Origin: Caprimulgus europaeus
Lineage: Eukaryota > Chordata > Aves > Caprimulgiformes > Caprimulgidae
DNA: 64,000 nucleotides
NCBI GenBank assembly: GCA_907165065.1
Contig: OU015530.1
Coordinates: 48,531,465-48,595,464 of the forward strand
Direction: 5' to 3'
A program made the translations under genes and the position numbers. The notes under the pieces were generated by a model. That model saw only the letters and a program-made list of their open reading frames with translations. It did not search any database and had not been told where the DNA came from. Positions 11,701 through 25,000 of this stretch are shown one piece after another (the stretch's first letter is position 1; each line of letters starts with the position of its first letter).

Positions 11701-14349
11701 GTACTGTGTTACACCAGTGGAAACAGACCCATTGTAGAAGATATGTGGTAATTTAAAGAGAAATTAAAAATGTATTCAAGTATGAATCAGCATACTTCTG
11801 AATGACATTATTAATTTTCATTTTGTTTATGTCCAAATAAGACATACAAAAATTTGTAGAGTAATAATTTAACTTCAGAATGCTTTATAATATAGTTCCC
11901 ATTTCTGTAATTTTATCTAATTTTAAATGAAATAGACTGAAATGCAAAAGCTAATTCTGTAAGAAGAAGTGGGAAAATGCCTCCGTACACATAAAATTAA
12001 TTAAAATGTGGGAATTTAAATGTAATTGCTATCGAGGAAAATTATGCCTTAAAGTAATCTCTTTAAAGAGAATTATGACATTCTGCAGGTTGGTTTTGGC
12101 TGACTGGCACTTTTTAACCATTCATAAACTCTCGGTAATCATCTGGAAATTCCCTTTGAGTCTGAGGTATTTGTGCCTGGAAATAAAACTGATTGATTCT
12201 AGTAAAACTATTAAGCCTTATGTACATGAATGTCAGTATGCAGCAGTCGCCTGTCAGGAGTGTTGCAGCTTGCAGTAAATGGCACAACTGTTGTCTGTTT
12301 TGGCAGAGTTTTCCAAAAGTTGTACCTTGAACAGTAGGCACTTTGTTTCAAAGTTCAGATTTCCTCAGTCATTTATAATTGTTTCACATGTTAAAACATG
12401 CAGTATAAAAGTGTAAAGCACTGTAATAGAATTAAGTAAAATACTTCCTGCCACAAAGTTTAAAATATGCTGTCCAAGTGAAATTTAACTACATTTTCAA
12501 TTAGCTTTCCAACGAAACATCACAGGAAGAAAGACATGAGGCCAGGTGTGTGCTTGACTTTCAGCCACCTTATTGTTAGCTTCAAGCATCTGAAAGCTAT
12601 CCATCAGGGACTTGTCCTGTCCAGGTTAGTTGTCTTTCTGTGAACTACAGGATCTGAGAGCCCTTCCTTCAGCTCCACGAGCCTGTTTCTCAGCTTCATA
12701 CCAAGGAGAACATTGTTTTTTCCCTTGCCATGGGTTTCCCTGCCATAGGCTGTGCAGACCTTTGCTCCCTTGGAATGAGTTCTTGCTTGTAAGTGCAGGG
12801 AGGAGGTGGATGGGCAGCAGATGTCATTGGTGCTGAGCACTGATTTAGCAGGAGAGGGTTTTCATTTCCTGTGCTAGCCCTGGAAAATCTGCCCCAGATT
12901 GCAGGTTATGAAGTGGGAGAACTCACTGTATGTCAATGTGCAATAGCCGGCGTGCCCTTTCTAGACTTAAACTCTATGCTTGCAGCTGGCTGAAGCACTA
13001 GCTATTCATTTTCAAATTAACTAGCATTGAGAGCTTCCATAAAAAAAAATTATTAGCACATAAAATGGTGGCTAATTCGCCCACCACCCCCCAAAAAAAA
13101 GCATTTTTGTCTTCAAGAGGGATTCTTATCTTCAATGTTTCACTGTGTAATTACAGAGCAGTTCTTACTACAGTGAGTGTTACTGAACACTTAACTCCTT
13201 TTTTTGGAGTCTGTTTAATGGTGGGATAATACCAGCTGAACTTGGGAGCTTTAGTATTTTTCATTTTATTCAAGCCATCTCCACTGACAGTAAAGTCATT
13301 ATTATGCAAGTTCCAAAGAGTTACAGCTGAAGTATGCATTAAAATGACTCCCTGCAGAGCACAGATCCAGAGAGCTCCCTATAAATGCTCTGACTCTTTC
13401 AAAATCTATGGTGTATTTTCACTGATCTTCCTACAAGGAAGAGTAACAAAACCAGTTTTCAGTTGAAATACCCTTATAGTTTAGAAAAAGACAGTCAGTA
13501 ATAGACTAATAGGTACTTTAGCCTTAGAGCTGAATCATGAAGCCTAATATTTAAAGGAATGTGTCATGGGAGTAATTCTTTATGGCATTCCCCTTCAGTT
13601 TATTGTGTATTAGTTTGAACCCATTTGCTTAAGGGAGTGCAAAAGTTTAAGAACAGGTCTTTTTCCATTTAAATGACTGGCAAAAAATAGTGGTAAAATA
13701 GGTTGTTATCTGTAAATGGTAGTAGTAACTGTTCTCACAATGCTCTACAGCTACTCAATATGATCAAGTCAGCTTCGGAGTAGATGCACGTTGTCACTCT
13801 TTCGTGGTTAAGGAAGCTAAAGGGGTAGGTCAGGTGGTTTAAGCTAAATTTACTTAGAATATGAAGTAGATGGAATTATGCCTTTTTTTAGTTGTTTCTA
13901 CCTTAATCAAATTATTTATCTCTGTCTAGCAAGCAGTCTTACGGAATACCAAATCCAGGATCAGAAATATTAAATGTGTAAAGAAATTAAAAATGTGAAC
14001 TTTAAAATAAATTATAAATACACTGGAATGGGGTATTTATATCTCATCTTCTTTCCAAGTGATTTCTCTCCTTCTGCTTGGCAGAGGTGCTTGTTTTAGG
14101 GTTGTTCCCATGCACAGGACAAAATAAGATACTATATATTGCAGGGCTGTTGTTGACAGGATACTTTCTAAGAGGATGTATAGGTTCTGTCAGGTTCTTT
14201 GCTCCCTGCCTCACTCCTCTGTCCTGATCCTCTTGACTGTATTCTCTTTCGGTGTTGGATAGCCAGTTGCCTGCAAGAGGAAACTCAAGCACAGTTAACT
14301 GATGTCTCATTCGAGGATCCATCTCAGACTACCAGGGTATGGGGGCAAA

Positions 14350-14643
14350 CTTTTTAGTAGAGCCTGTAGCGATAGGACAAGGGGTAATGGTTGTAAACTA
14401 AAAGAAGGTAGATTTGAACTAGATATAAGGAAGAAATGTTTTTACAATATGGGTGGTGAAACACTGGCACAGGTTGCCCAGAGAGGTGGTAGATGCCTCA
14501 TCCCTGGAAACATTCAAGGTCAGGTTGGATGGGGCTCTGAGCAACCTGATCTAGTTGAAGATGTCCCTGCTCATGGCAGGGGGGTTGGACTAGATGACCT
14601 TTAAAGGTCCCTTCCAACCCAAACCATTTTATGATTCTGTGAT
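14350..14643 (+). mobile_element. CR1 LINE fragment 3 (3' end)
   Basis: This is a CR1 tail in sense orientation. Recognisable CR1 phrases are AAACTGGCACAGGTTGCCCA-like sequence near 14461, GACTAGATGACCTTTAAAGG, TCCCTTCCAACCC and the terminal ATGATTCTGTGAT. It is 5'-truncated and non-coding in practice. Confidence 0.93.
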
Positions 14644-16504
14644 ACCAGCAGCACTCTGAAAGAGCAGCTCTGACGTGTCTGTCCTGTGGGCCCCAGGTCC
14701 TCGGCACTGACCCCAGGTCCTTCTGGACACCTGGCTCCATTGCACAGCAGTTCTTGCAAACCTGGGCAAAACTCTTATCTGGACACAGGCCACAGCATGG
14801 GTATTAGACTGTTCACAAGTCCCCTGGTGTGATCCTAGCAGGCTTCATGCCCCGGCTTCCCTCCCTGGCACCCCTGTCCTGTACACAGCCGGTGTCTTTC
14901 AGAGCTGCACCTGCTCTTTTATTTAGCAGTCTTTGGATGGGATAAGTAATGCAAGGAGATGTATATGATGAAAGTCTAGATGGCCTCTACTAGAAGGTTG
15001 TGAGAAGCTGCGTGTGCCAGCAGGAGAACTTTCTTCTCATGAGCAGTAAAATGTGTGGTATTGGGAGAAATGGTGAGAAGAGGTTGATCAATAATGTCAC
15101 TGAAAGTTCCTTTTACATGATGGGAATTTTATTTATCACAGCTGCTTGTTTACTAGCACCATTTGTTATGCTCTAATGCATTTTCAAGCATGCCCACATC
15201 CTTCTTGGTTGACAATGTCACTTGAGAAATATGCCTCGTAAAATCTATTAATTGAAATTTATAGTGCTGATCACTGAAAGGCTTACATGAGCATGATTGG
15301 CTAAGGACCATCTAGTATTTCAAGCATAGTTGAGGAGAAATGTCATGTAAAAGGACATCAGCTGTTAAAAAATAGTTGTGTTATGATGGACTATTTAGGA
15401 AAAATGCAGAATCTTGAACCTAAATACTGTCTGTTTTATCCATCTTGAAACTAGCTGGAGTCTGGCTGCCCTACATGGATGCATTACCTATACTCAAATC
15501 AGCGTCACGTTAGCTTCTGATTTTGCATTTTAAAATGCAGGACAGTGTAAGAATCTTCCTAGACATGAAAAGCCCTGACATATTCCCTTGACTTTATAAC
15601 TTGCATGCGTCAACATTCATTTGCTCAAGCCCCATTCCACGTACCTATAATTGTATCCACTGGTACAGCAGACGGTTTCCTATTGAAACAAGTTGACAGA
15701 CAGCTTGTGCTGATGCTGTGGAATTGTACAGCGTGTCGGCAGTGAATCTGAGCAAACTGAGGCGTTGCACAGAGGCTGCATCCACAACATTGTGACCATG
15801 ACTGATGAAGGTGTAATTTGTTTTAATTTTCATGGGGTATATTAGAAGAGGAAGAATTCAATTATATGCACTAAAATAAAGGTGGTAAAGTCTTTGCAGC
15901 TTCCACAGATACTTGGCAAAGAATGTGTTACAATCTCATTTCTTCTGTTTAGTAATTTTAAATGCTTAAGTATTGGGAGTGGGAAGTGATATCTGTGATT
16001 TAAACACAACATACTAGTCTTCTAATCTTGGCTTTGATACCAGTGTGCTAGAGTTATGCTTTTAGTCTGGCAGGTGGTTTTGGTTTCATAAGTTGCACCA
16101 AAGTAGGTAACATGAAGAAATAATTTATCCAGATTATTTACCGATCAGTTCCAAATATTTAGAGTGCAGTTTCCCTCCACATCGTCTGCATTGCCTTTCA
16201 GTATTTTTAAAACAAGTATTTTTAAACAGTCCTTCACTTGGGTAATCAAACAATCTTTATAACTTTATCTGAAAATTAAATACAAGCTGCTTTGGGTAAA
16301 TGTTAGGTATTACTTTCATTTCTGCAGCCCCATATATGTGGGTGGCTGCTGAACAGGACAGTTGACAGACATAATTACTCAGAAATGACTGAAAAACAGG
16401 ATTCTGTCAGGTCTAGTAGGGGAAAAAAGGTGAAATTTTAAACTGTCAAATAGAGGAGTATTTGCAATAGTAGTCCATTAAGAACAAGTAAATGCTTATG
16501 TCTG

Positions 16505-16547
16505 TGTCCTGGTTTTTAAGCTAGGACAGAGCTAGGTTTCTTTTTAG
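16505..16547 (+). mobile_element. Short LTR-terminus-like fragment
   Basis: TGTCCTGGTTTTTAAGCTAG followed by GACAGAGCTAGGTTTCTTTT resembles the 5' end of a common avian endogenous-retrovirus LTR (TGTCCTGGTTT..GGGATAGAGTTAATTTTCTT). The longer LTR at 54567 starts in a related way. Only about 43 bp are recognisable, so chance or an older relic cannot be excluded. It ends about 41 bp upstream of an exon. Confidence 0.35.
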
Positions 16548-16588
16548 CCTGCCTCATGGTGCACTGATGTTATAACCCATGGTTGCAG

Positions 16589-16728
16589 GCCAACAGATGA
16601 CAGCAACCAGCCACCAGGCAGAGGAGTTCTGTCCATGCATGGTCTCACTTATGGAGTGATTCGAGTAGACTCTGAAGAAAAGCTTTCTGTTCTGACTGTC
16701 CAGGATGTTGGCTTAGTGATGCCAGGAG
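16589..16728 (+). CDS. DIP2C: DIP2C exon, ANL domain 1
   Basis: It encodes (R)PTDDSNQPPGRGVLSMHG, LTYGVIRVDSEEKLSVLTV and QDVGLVMPG. The acceptor is GGTTGCAG and the donor GTAAGG, with phase 2 in and 1 out. The hydrophilic start (TDDSNQPPGR) is a loop directly after the A5-like motif, a place where the two ANL domains differ in length. Confidence 0.95.
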
Positions 16729-18321
16729 GTAAGGAACTTTCTTTGAAACTTACTATGATTAAAATAATTAGCTTTAGAAGGTCTTAGGTGCGAATGCTTT
16801 GCTGTTAGACAGAAAGCTTAGGGATTAGAACATGTATACTTGAAAACATTTTAGTCCAAAAATATTGCCTTGTAAAACTTCATGTTTTGGAAATCCCAAG
16901 ATTTCTTCTCTTTGTTTACCTCAGTAGCTGTCTTTACTCACATTAGTGACGTGCTTTAAACAACCTGTCACCACATCAGAACATTCATTCCTTAACTGTG
17001 AGATGCTGGTACAGAAAATAAGAAAGTTGGAGGCTGTAAAAATCCATAAGCCTGACCCAGATGAGACTCAGTAGTGAAAGTTTTCATAACCTATGCTAAG
17101 GATCAAAAAAATTGCTATCTGAAGACTTGCAGAATGTTTTTCCGAAGATCTTGTGCAATCACACGGTTATTAGAAAGAGTATGACTGAACAGTTCAGGCT
17201 GACAAATTCAAACTGAAACCAGTGCTTCTAAAGATGAAGATAAGATTTTTCATAAGAGAGACATATTAAATGGGATGTTATAGAGACTAGAAAAGTATGA
17301 TACTGTAGTTTTTCATAAGAGAATGTCTGTTATGCACCAAAGGAATAAAACCTAATGATGCATCTTACAAAATTTAAGTTAAACAACTTAAAATAAAGGA
17401 AAATAAGATTTGTTGTTGTCTAATAGTTATCATATAAGATACTATGATAGATGTGCCATGTCTTCATACTACATTGTCCTGATACTTTTTAATAATTTTA
17501 ATAAAAGTACACCCTCCTGTTTATCCTCAGAGTGAAAGGTCATTCAAGATTCTTTACACTTGTACTTAAAAGACAAGCTGATTCATTTCTGGTCTCGTAT
17601 GTCATCATGTCCTCTTTCCAACTGCAAAATCTGCACATGATGGACTCCAGCTCCAGGGATTATCACTAAAGCAGCATACCTGATTCTTATTCACATGGCT
17701 GACATGAAATAGTGCTTCTTCCTCAGACCAGTGCTTTCTATTCCCTCCCGTTTAGCTCCTGCTGTCTCTGCAGTCCTGTTAAGACTGGTGTGAGAGAGTC
17801 TGAGCTGTGATAAATTCTTAGTAAAACAACTGTACTAGTCTGCCAGAATTCCTTGATCTTTCAAATGGTTTTCCTTGCTACTCTGTGAGAGGGGGATTTC
17901 CTGGTTGCCTGCCTCCCTGGCAGTACAATTATTATCAAGAATTCCATTAGGGCATTTCATTTTGCACTGACTGCTGCAAATCTGTTCTTCAGAATGCAAA
18001 ACTGAGAACATAATCACATTTCACAGCAATATTACAGATCAACTGAAATTTTAGAGAGCAAAGCAAATTAGGTTTTGTTATCAGTGTAAAAACTGAGCTT
18101 ACATAAAAATCTTTACATTCTTTGTATAAATATTATTTCTAATATAAGCATCATTTGATAATGTTGAACACCTTAATGTTTGAGAAATGGATGGTTAGAC
18201 ATTAGTCTACATGTAATTTATTTGTTTATGTCAACTCCACCACAATGTCTTTTCCACAGCATTTATGTTATTCTGTAGTTCATTTTATGATATTTTTTAA
18301 AGTCGTTTGCTCTCCCTCTAG
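16729..18321 (+). other. DIP2C: Intron, 1593 bp
   Basis: AT-rich. Nothing specific was recognised; the acceptor is CCCTCTAG. Confidence 0.7.
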
Positions 18322-18458
18322 CTATAATGTGTTCAGTGAAGCCAGATGGAATTCCTCAGCTCTGTAAAACAGATGAAATAGGAGAACTTTGTGTATGTGC
18401 TATTGCAACGGGTACATCCTATTATGGACTCTCGGGCATGACCAAAAATACTTTTGAG
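18322..18458 (+). CDS. DIP2C: DIP2C exon, A6-like motif of domain 1
   Basis: It encodes (A)IMCSVKPDGIPQLCKTDE, IGELCVCAIATGTSYYGLSG and MTKNTFE. Phase 1 in and 0 out; the donor is GTAAGC. GELCV...GTSYYG...TKNTF aligns with ANL motif A6 (GEIWV...GYW...T.ETF). Confidence 0.95.
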
Positions 18459-20946
18459 GTAAGCTGACCAGAAAATGCTATATAAAATGCTTCCTTTTTG
18501 ACTTTTTCTATTTTGAGATAATATTTAACAGTAAATATTGATGGCAATAATATCAGAATAGCAGTAATAATCAATGCTTGTGGCTTAGGACCTGCACTCT
18601 AGCCAGATAATCTGCACTGAAGCCCATTTCATTAAGTGCAATGGTAGCTCTTTAAGTGGATGTAGCTTTGGCGCTGAAAGGCTTTTACTTTAATTTTGAA
18701 AGAAAATACTAGGGGCTGAAACAATCAGAAGGAAAGCAGGAAGAAAAACAAAATTAAAAAGGGAATACTGTACAAGTCTGTGAGCTAGCTACATGTACAA
18801 TTTGATTATTGCAGACCGTATGAAGGCTGCTGGGTATCTTTAAAAAGCAGTTTCCAACATTTCCACAATGCAGCCAGTATTAAAGGCTTGCACGTATACA
18901 GAATCCTGGCAGATGTAGTCTTCAAGAGGTATCTGAATAGCAAAGTTACCTTTTCCTCATTAGTCCCCACCTGCTTTTGTTTGAATTGCCTTAGGTGAAA
19001 GCCTTTTTGCTTTGTGGAATCTGTTTTCCAGTAGGTTTCAGGTCCAGTGCAGACAGCTGTATTGATAGCTCTGTTGTACCTGCTCACTTGTTATCTTTAA
19101 CAGTATTGAATGCTGAACAAACCAGAGATATACTGGAAAAAAAAAAAAAGAGCTGAGATTTTTATTAAGTTCTGATCCTTTTCTCTTAATAATTGGGAAA
19201 AATATAAAGAAAAATACATTTACATTTCCTTTAACAAATGCTCTGATATTACTATCTTTAATAGACCAAACATGACTATCTCCTGCAAAATGCAAATCTG
19301 AATTTTGTAAACACTATGCATTAAATAATTAATCATAGAATCATTAAGGTTAATAAAGACCTCTAGGATCGTAAAGTCCAACCGTCAACCCAACACCACC
19401 ACGCCCACTAAACCATGTCCTGAAGCACCACATCTACACGCTTTTTTACACCTCCGGGGACGGTGACTCCACCACTTTCCTGAGCAGCCTTTTCCAATAC
19501 TTGACTACCATTATTCCTAATATCCAATCTAAACCTCCCCTGGCACAACTTGAGGCCATTTCCTCTAGTCCTATCACTAGTTACTTGAGAGGAGAAACCA
19601 ACACCCACCCCACTACAACCTCCTTTCAGGTAGTTGTAGAGAACAATAGTGGATACGATTCTCCATCCTGTTACTGAAGCCAGGAATCCTACTATGCTAT
19701 TTTGATCTGAAATTTGTTGATAGCTGACTATTGTGCTCCAAGTACAATTGGCAACACCCAGTGTGAATGATAATCACAGATTTGACATATTTCGGGGTAG
19801 AAAACTTCTTACATTTATTTTGCAGTATTTGCTATAATTGTAAAATCATTCATAATTCTTAACTGGGTCTGTGGTTTAACAGCATATTTAGACTGATTTA
19901 GGCTTTTTCTTACTGGTAAGCAAATAAATTCCCATGGAGTGAGCAAGGCAACTCATTTTTAAAGTTAAGCAAATTCTTAGGAGCCCTCTCCAAGTGGGGC
20001 TCTTTTCTGGTTTACTGTGTAATTCATGTTGCAGGTATTAGAGTCAGAGAGTTTTGTGTTCCCAAAATGAATTATGGCTGAGGATGTACAAGCATTAAAT
20101 CTGTTCAATAACAGGCACCCGTGGGCATCCAGCAGTAGAATGTGACATTTCTTGAAGGACACTGTGTAGCCATGGTCTTCCACTTGCTATTGTCTTAAAT
20201 AACTTGCCTTTAGACTATTTCAGTTTAAAGAAGCCACGGCACAAAAGTGTGGCTGTCAGAAAGCAGCTCAAAGTAGCTCAGGTGCCAGAAGGATAATGCT
20301 GTGCTAGTTATGATAGAAAAAGTGATAGAAATCTGTCCCATGGAAGTCATGTATGTATCTCATGTTCAGACATTTAGAGAGGCTCTGTATAGGGCTGTAT
20401 TTTCACTTTTAGACATGCTACAGAAGGCATTATCACTGATATTGTGAGGACTTAATTGACCTTAGATAAAAATGTGGTCAGCTGCAAGACTCATTAACGT
20501 ACTGTACCTTAAAATAACTTCACTTCTAGCCTGTTTATGCCTCTACACTGTGCTGGAAATGAGCATGAGGTACTGAAAGAACCTCTACTGTAATGTTTAC
20601 AGTTTAATCTCTCAGTAACCTATACATAGCACCTCAGGCTACTGCACTCTGCATGGCGGGTTTTTTTATTCAGTACTGTTTATGTTGGGTTTTTTAAGGT
20701 GATAAATGATTTACAGAGCCATGGTTAAGGAAAATGCACGTGGTAAGCAGCAGAATTGAACTTGCTGGAACTCAGGTACTGAGATTGCACATTCTAGTCT
20801 AGGAGTTTCCTGACACTCTCTTTATGGTATCACCAGTATCCTGTTTACTTCATTCCAGAAGAGCTATCTGAGAGAGCATGCCTGAAATATTTTGCAGCAT
20901 GGTTTCTGTGTATGGAATTGAAGACCTATGTTTCTCTGTCTTCCAG
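18459..20946 (+). other. DIP2C: Intron, 2488 bp
   Basis: Contains an antisense CR1 at about 19332-19640 and an A run at 19138-19149. No gene was seen. Confidence 0.75.
19332..19640 (-). mobile_element. CR1 LINE fragment 4 (3' end)
   Basis: Antisense CR1 tail starting ATCATAGAATCATTAAGG and continuing with AAGTCCAACCGTCAACCCAA and CTAAACCATGTCCTGAAGC, typical of CR1 3' regions that read 'TCATAGAATC...GTCCAACC'. It is truncated at its 5' side near 19640. Confidence 0.92.
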
Positions 20947-21155
20947 GTGTTTCCTATGACCAGTTCTGGTGGCCCTATTACTGAATATCCTTTTATAAGG
21001 ACTGGACTACTAGGCTTTATAGGACCAGGTGGACTTGTTTTCGTTATTGGCAAAATGGATGGTTTGATGGTTGTCAGTGGAAGAAGACATAATGCTGATG
21101 ACATTGTAGCAACAGCGCTGGCTGTGGAACCAATGAAATTTGTCTACAGGGGAAG
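20947..21155 (+). CDS. DIP2C: DIP2C exon with A7/A8-like motifs of domain 1
   Basis: It encodes 69 codons: VFPMTSSGGPITEYPFIRTG, LLGFIGPGGLVFVIGKMDGL, MVVSGRRHNADDIVATALAV and EPMKFVYRG. The acceptor is TCTTCCAG, with phase 0 in and 2 out. RTGLLGF occupies the A7 position (RTGDLGF), so the ribose-binding aspartate is Leu. GRRHNADDI matches A8 (GRNHYPQDI). The donor is GTTTGA, weaker than every other donor in the gene. Confidence 0.95.
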
Positions 21156-21952
21156 GTTTGATCCTTTCTTTTCTTCTGTTATGTAGAAATCCTTATTTTG
21201 CTTAGACCAAGCACAAGTGACCCAAAATGCTTTCAGAAGGCAGTGCCTAATCTGCACTGTAGTTTCCCCATATTGCTGTTCTAGAATTAGGAGAAAGCAG
21301 AGGGAAACCTAAGACAGTGTTGGTGCAGACTTCAGAAACTAGGGTCCAAAACCATGATTATTAAAATTTCCATTTGTCCAGCTGGTCAGTTCTGAAGGTG
21401 TTGACTCAACAGGATACTTTCTGTCTGAGTTGAACATTTCCAATATGCCTAACATTGAAGTTCTTGAGCACGATAGCAGTTCCTTGTGTGACCTTCCTAA
21501 TATGCTGAAACTGAGTAGGAGACATCTAAAACTTCTGAAGAGCCTAATGCAATAACATGCACTCACACTTGATCACGTGGCAGACCTCATAAAATTATGT
21601 TGCAATTACTTCCTTCTAACAGGTGTTTATGTTGGCTGTTATATAACAGCTTAACAACAACCTTAGTGTGACCCAAATTTAGTGCTTTTCTTATCCCAGG
21701 AAGACTCACTTCTCCAGCCCTGCTGCAACATTATGCCTGTATTTACATGAGTCTAGAATAAAGACCCCTATTTCTCCTCCAGAAATTAGCCAAAACTGTT
21801 CTTGTTGCTTTTTCCCCATAAATAAAATAGTAATTGATGAACCAGTTTTCTGAGTAATTGATAGCAAAACATAGTTCTGAAGGATTAACTTAGAAGACAG
21901 GTTTTTCCATCTGACCCGGCACTAAATACTCTTCTCTCCTTCTCTTCTATAG
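21156..21952 (+). other. DIP2C: Intron, 797 bp
   Basis: Starts with the weak donor GTTTGA and ends TTCTATAG. Nothing else was recognised. Confidence 0.75.
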
Positions 21953-22067
21953 AATAGCAGTGTTTTCTGTGAGCGTGCTGCATGATGAAAGGATAGTTAT
22001 TGTTGCTGAGCAAAGGCCGGATTCCACAGAGGAAGACAGTTTTCAATGGATGAGTAGAGTTCTTCAG
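21953..22067 (+). CDS. DIP2C: DIP2C exon, C-terminal subdomain of ANL domain 1
   Basis: It encodes (R)IAVFSVSVLHDERIVIVAE and QRPDSTEEDSFQWMSRVLQ. Phase 2 in and 0 out; the donor is GTAATG. FSVSVLHDERIVIVAEQ matches the beta strands of the small ANL C-terminal subdomain. Confidence 0.95.
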
Positions 22068-25000
22068 GTAATGCTCTTATGTACATTTGGAAGCTATTTT
22101 TTCCTGCTTTATATTCTTTTTATTGATCTTTCAGGCCCCCAAGGTAAGTTACATTTGTCTCTGAGTAATTGTAAGTCCACCTTCAGTTGCCCTTGCACCT
22201 AATGAGCACAAAATTAGATTTTCCTGAGTGACAGTGCCTATCTGGGCCGCACATATCCAGAGAGTGATCCTTTTCCTAATCAAAGGTTATAAGAAAACAG
22301 GGATGAATTGAAGTAAGTAAGAGCAAGGAGAGTAGCATATGGTTTATAAGAATAGTTATTCATTCCTTTAAAAGGGTAATAAATTAATATATTATATAAT
22401 CTTACTGTCAAAAGTTACCAGAGTCTCTTACTGACCAGTTATTGGCACTGATATGGAGTTGACCTCATCAAAAGTAGATATACATATCTGAGCTAGATCT
22501 CCAGATATCCCTCCAGTGGGAGAGCATTACATGTTTCTAGTGCACCATGTTGATAGTTAAAATAAACTGAATGAAATACAGCCTAAAAATGAGGATTTCT
22601 CCATTGGAATAAAGGAAAGTCACTGATTAGCTCAGATCTAGGTATCTACGGTGAGGTTATCTGCATAGAGCACACCTATTGCAGGGAATTCCATTGCACC
22701 TGCCTGGTGAATCATGCAAGGCACATACCACTATGATGAAACCCACCTTGGTGGTGGTGTTCAACAGTTTGTCCAGAAGACATACTGAATACTAAAAAAT
22801 TCGGATCTTCTCCTTACATATAGCAATTCAAGTTAATGCAATATCATTACCATGCTCTTTTTTTTTTCACTCTAATGTCCACACACAAAAAAAAAAGATA
22901 CTTGAGATCATCTTCCATCTCCATGGTTAAGCCAATTCTCACTCAAAAGCAATTGGTTTAATGGAGATGTAATCAAATTAAGTCTGTCTGTTGCTACCTT
23001 GTGAAATGGCTTCAGCTCTGTCTACAGCTTATCACCTCTTACTTCTACTTCCCTTTCCTACCTTTCTTTCTGTCTTTCCTCAAGGACTCTTCTCAGGTAA
23101 ATATATTGCAAACATCTTTTTTGCTTTACTCAAGAGCCAAAGAAAAAGATCCCACACAATTCAGAGAAGATGTTTTTATTCATTATTGCTTTATACTGGA
23201 TAAGAAAGGGAATGTGTACTGTATCCTTGAAGAAACAGAACTAATAAGCTTTCATCCATCTCAAGACAAGTTTATCTGCTCTCTTGATTTAAAGGATAGC
23301 TACATTTCATACAGCTAGAGGCATTTCATACCCACAATAGATCTAAATTATTACCAAAAAACGCTAGAACTTCTAACTTGTCTATCCCACAGAAAGCCTT
23401 TGGAGCACCTAGTAGCATCTAGGGCAACTAATGTAGAAGGAAAGGCTTTTGGATTATTCATGCTTCAATAATTTTTATCAAGTAGCAAGCTCCTAAAGAA
23501 AAGGTTGACACTCTGGACTTACACTTCTCCTGTTTTGTCAGCTGAGCATTTTTGTGACTTTTCAAGAAATTATGTCTTACATCATCATAACCAGCAGAAT
23601 TCAGTACTGAATGCTGTGGGAGTTCTGTGTCAAGTTACTCTTGCCAAAAATCAGTCCTGTTATTCTGAGTATGATCAAGTCACAGCACACAGTGTTTGAG
23701 AACAGTAGGCCATATATCAAAGTACACATATGTGTGGCTGCTTTCATCACCCCTGTGTGAAGTCTGCAACTCTGGCATGCGTCACTATGTGAACAAGAAG
23801 TTTCTGGTTCCACTTCAGCTGAGAGCAGAGCTGGAAGAGAGAAGCCAGGAACATGTGGGATGCATTGTGTCTCCTTCCCAATCAGCATTTTAATGACAGA
23901 TGTTAGGAAGTGGTAACCAGTTATATCTGAATCATCTGCTAGTAATGAGCAACCTAATGATATCACACTTGTGTCATGGCTCTGAGTGATGTCCATGACA
24001 ACAAACTACCAAATGGCTTCTCCTTTCTGATGATATTTGTGGGACTCATCTGACACCCTGCATGTGCTGCCCTGTGCCAGCCCTGCCTACACTGCCTGCT
24101 TGGCTGTGCCTTGCCATGTCTGCATCTCTTCACTAGAGTTGAGCTGCATCGATTTGCAGGACTTGTTTCCAGTGGGTGTCACCTTGTTCTGACTCTCCCT
24201 GGCCCTTCCTGCTCCTCAGCAGAGGGCTGAGGGACAGTAGAGCTGCTGTACGTATGGGACTTTGTTGGACCGCATCTATGGGTTTTAGCAGAAGCATGGT
24301 TCAGAAGGAGTGGTCAAGCTGGGGAGAAAGTGTCTCAAGAGTAGTGGAGGAGTGTGGTTTTTTAGTGACAGTGTGAGTGAAGATCCCAGGTCACCTAGCA
24401 GTTCAGTCAGATGGATCCTAGATACGCATTCATCTCCCAGACTGCTGCAAACTGATCTGACCCTTCACGCAGAGTTGGAGTTCCTGTACCTGGCAGACTG
24501 GATGTTAGTGTTACCATTGCCAGCTCACTGGCAGGACCTGACAGGACTTGGCAAAGCTAGGAGATCTACTGCAGAACTGGAGAGTGTCAGCCTGGAGAAT
24601 TTTGTCAAAGGGATGTTTTCTTACATTGAACAACATAGCGATCTGGACTCTGCAAATCCTCGTATCTCTCATCTGTTTTCTCAATGAAACAGAGGGATAG
24701 AGATATCAGATGCTGTGTTTGCTTCTGGCTGGACAGAGTAATTTCAAATACCAAGCCATCTCATCAAGAGGCGTAAATGCCAGCAGTATTAAAATCAGCT
24801 GGTACTCTTCTCTCACAGAATTTTACAGCTTACTTCATCAGGGATCATCCTTGTGAAACAAAGTCATTCCCTGCTTCAGTGCCAAATTCCACAGTGTGAA
24901 AAGTGAGAATTTTGAATGACCCATTACATTTTATCAGACATTGTGCTGCAGAAGTAATTATCAAAGGAGATAGTTTGCAATTCACTGGGGAATCATATAT

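Larger units (their letters stand above)
11701..16588 (+). other. DIP2C: Intron, 4888 bp
   Basis: It contains a sense CR1 at about 14350-14643 and a short LTR-like fragment at 16505-16547 just before the next exon. Other parts are plain AT-rich sequence with short C and A runs near 13080. No gene was seen. Confidence 0.75.

Noticed and set aside
23601-23996. 131-codon minus-strand frame
   Set aside because: No recognisable domain, and nothing around it suggests transcription.
24310-24687. 125-codon plus-strand frame in the intron before 26526
   Set aside because: No family recognised, no fit with DIP2C phases or known DIP2C sequence between MSRVLQ and AIDSIHQ.
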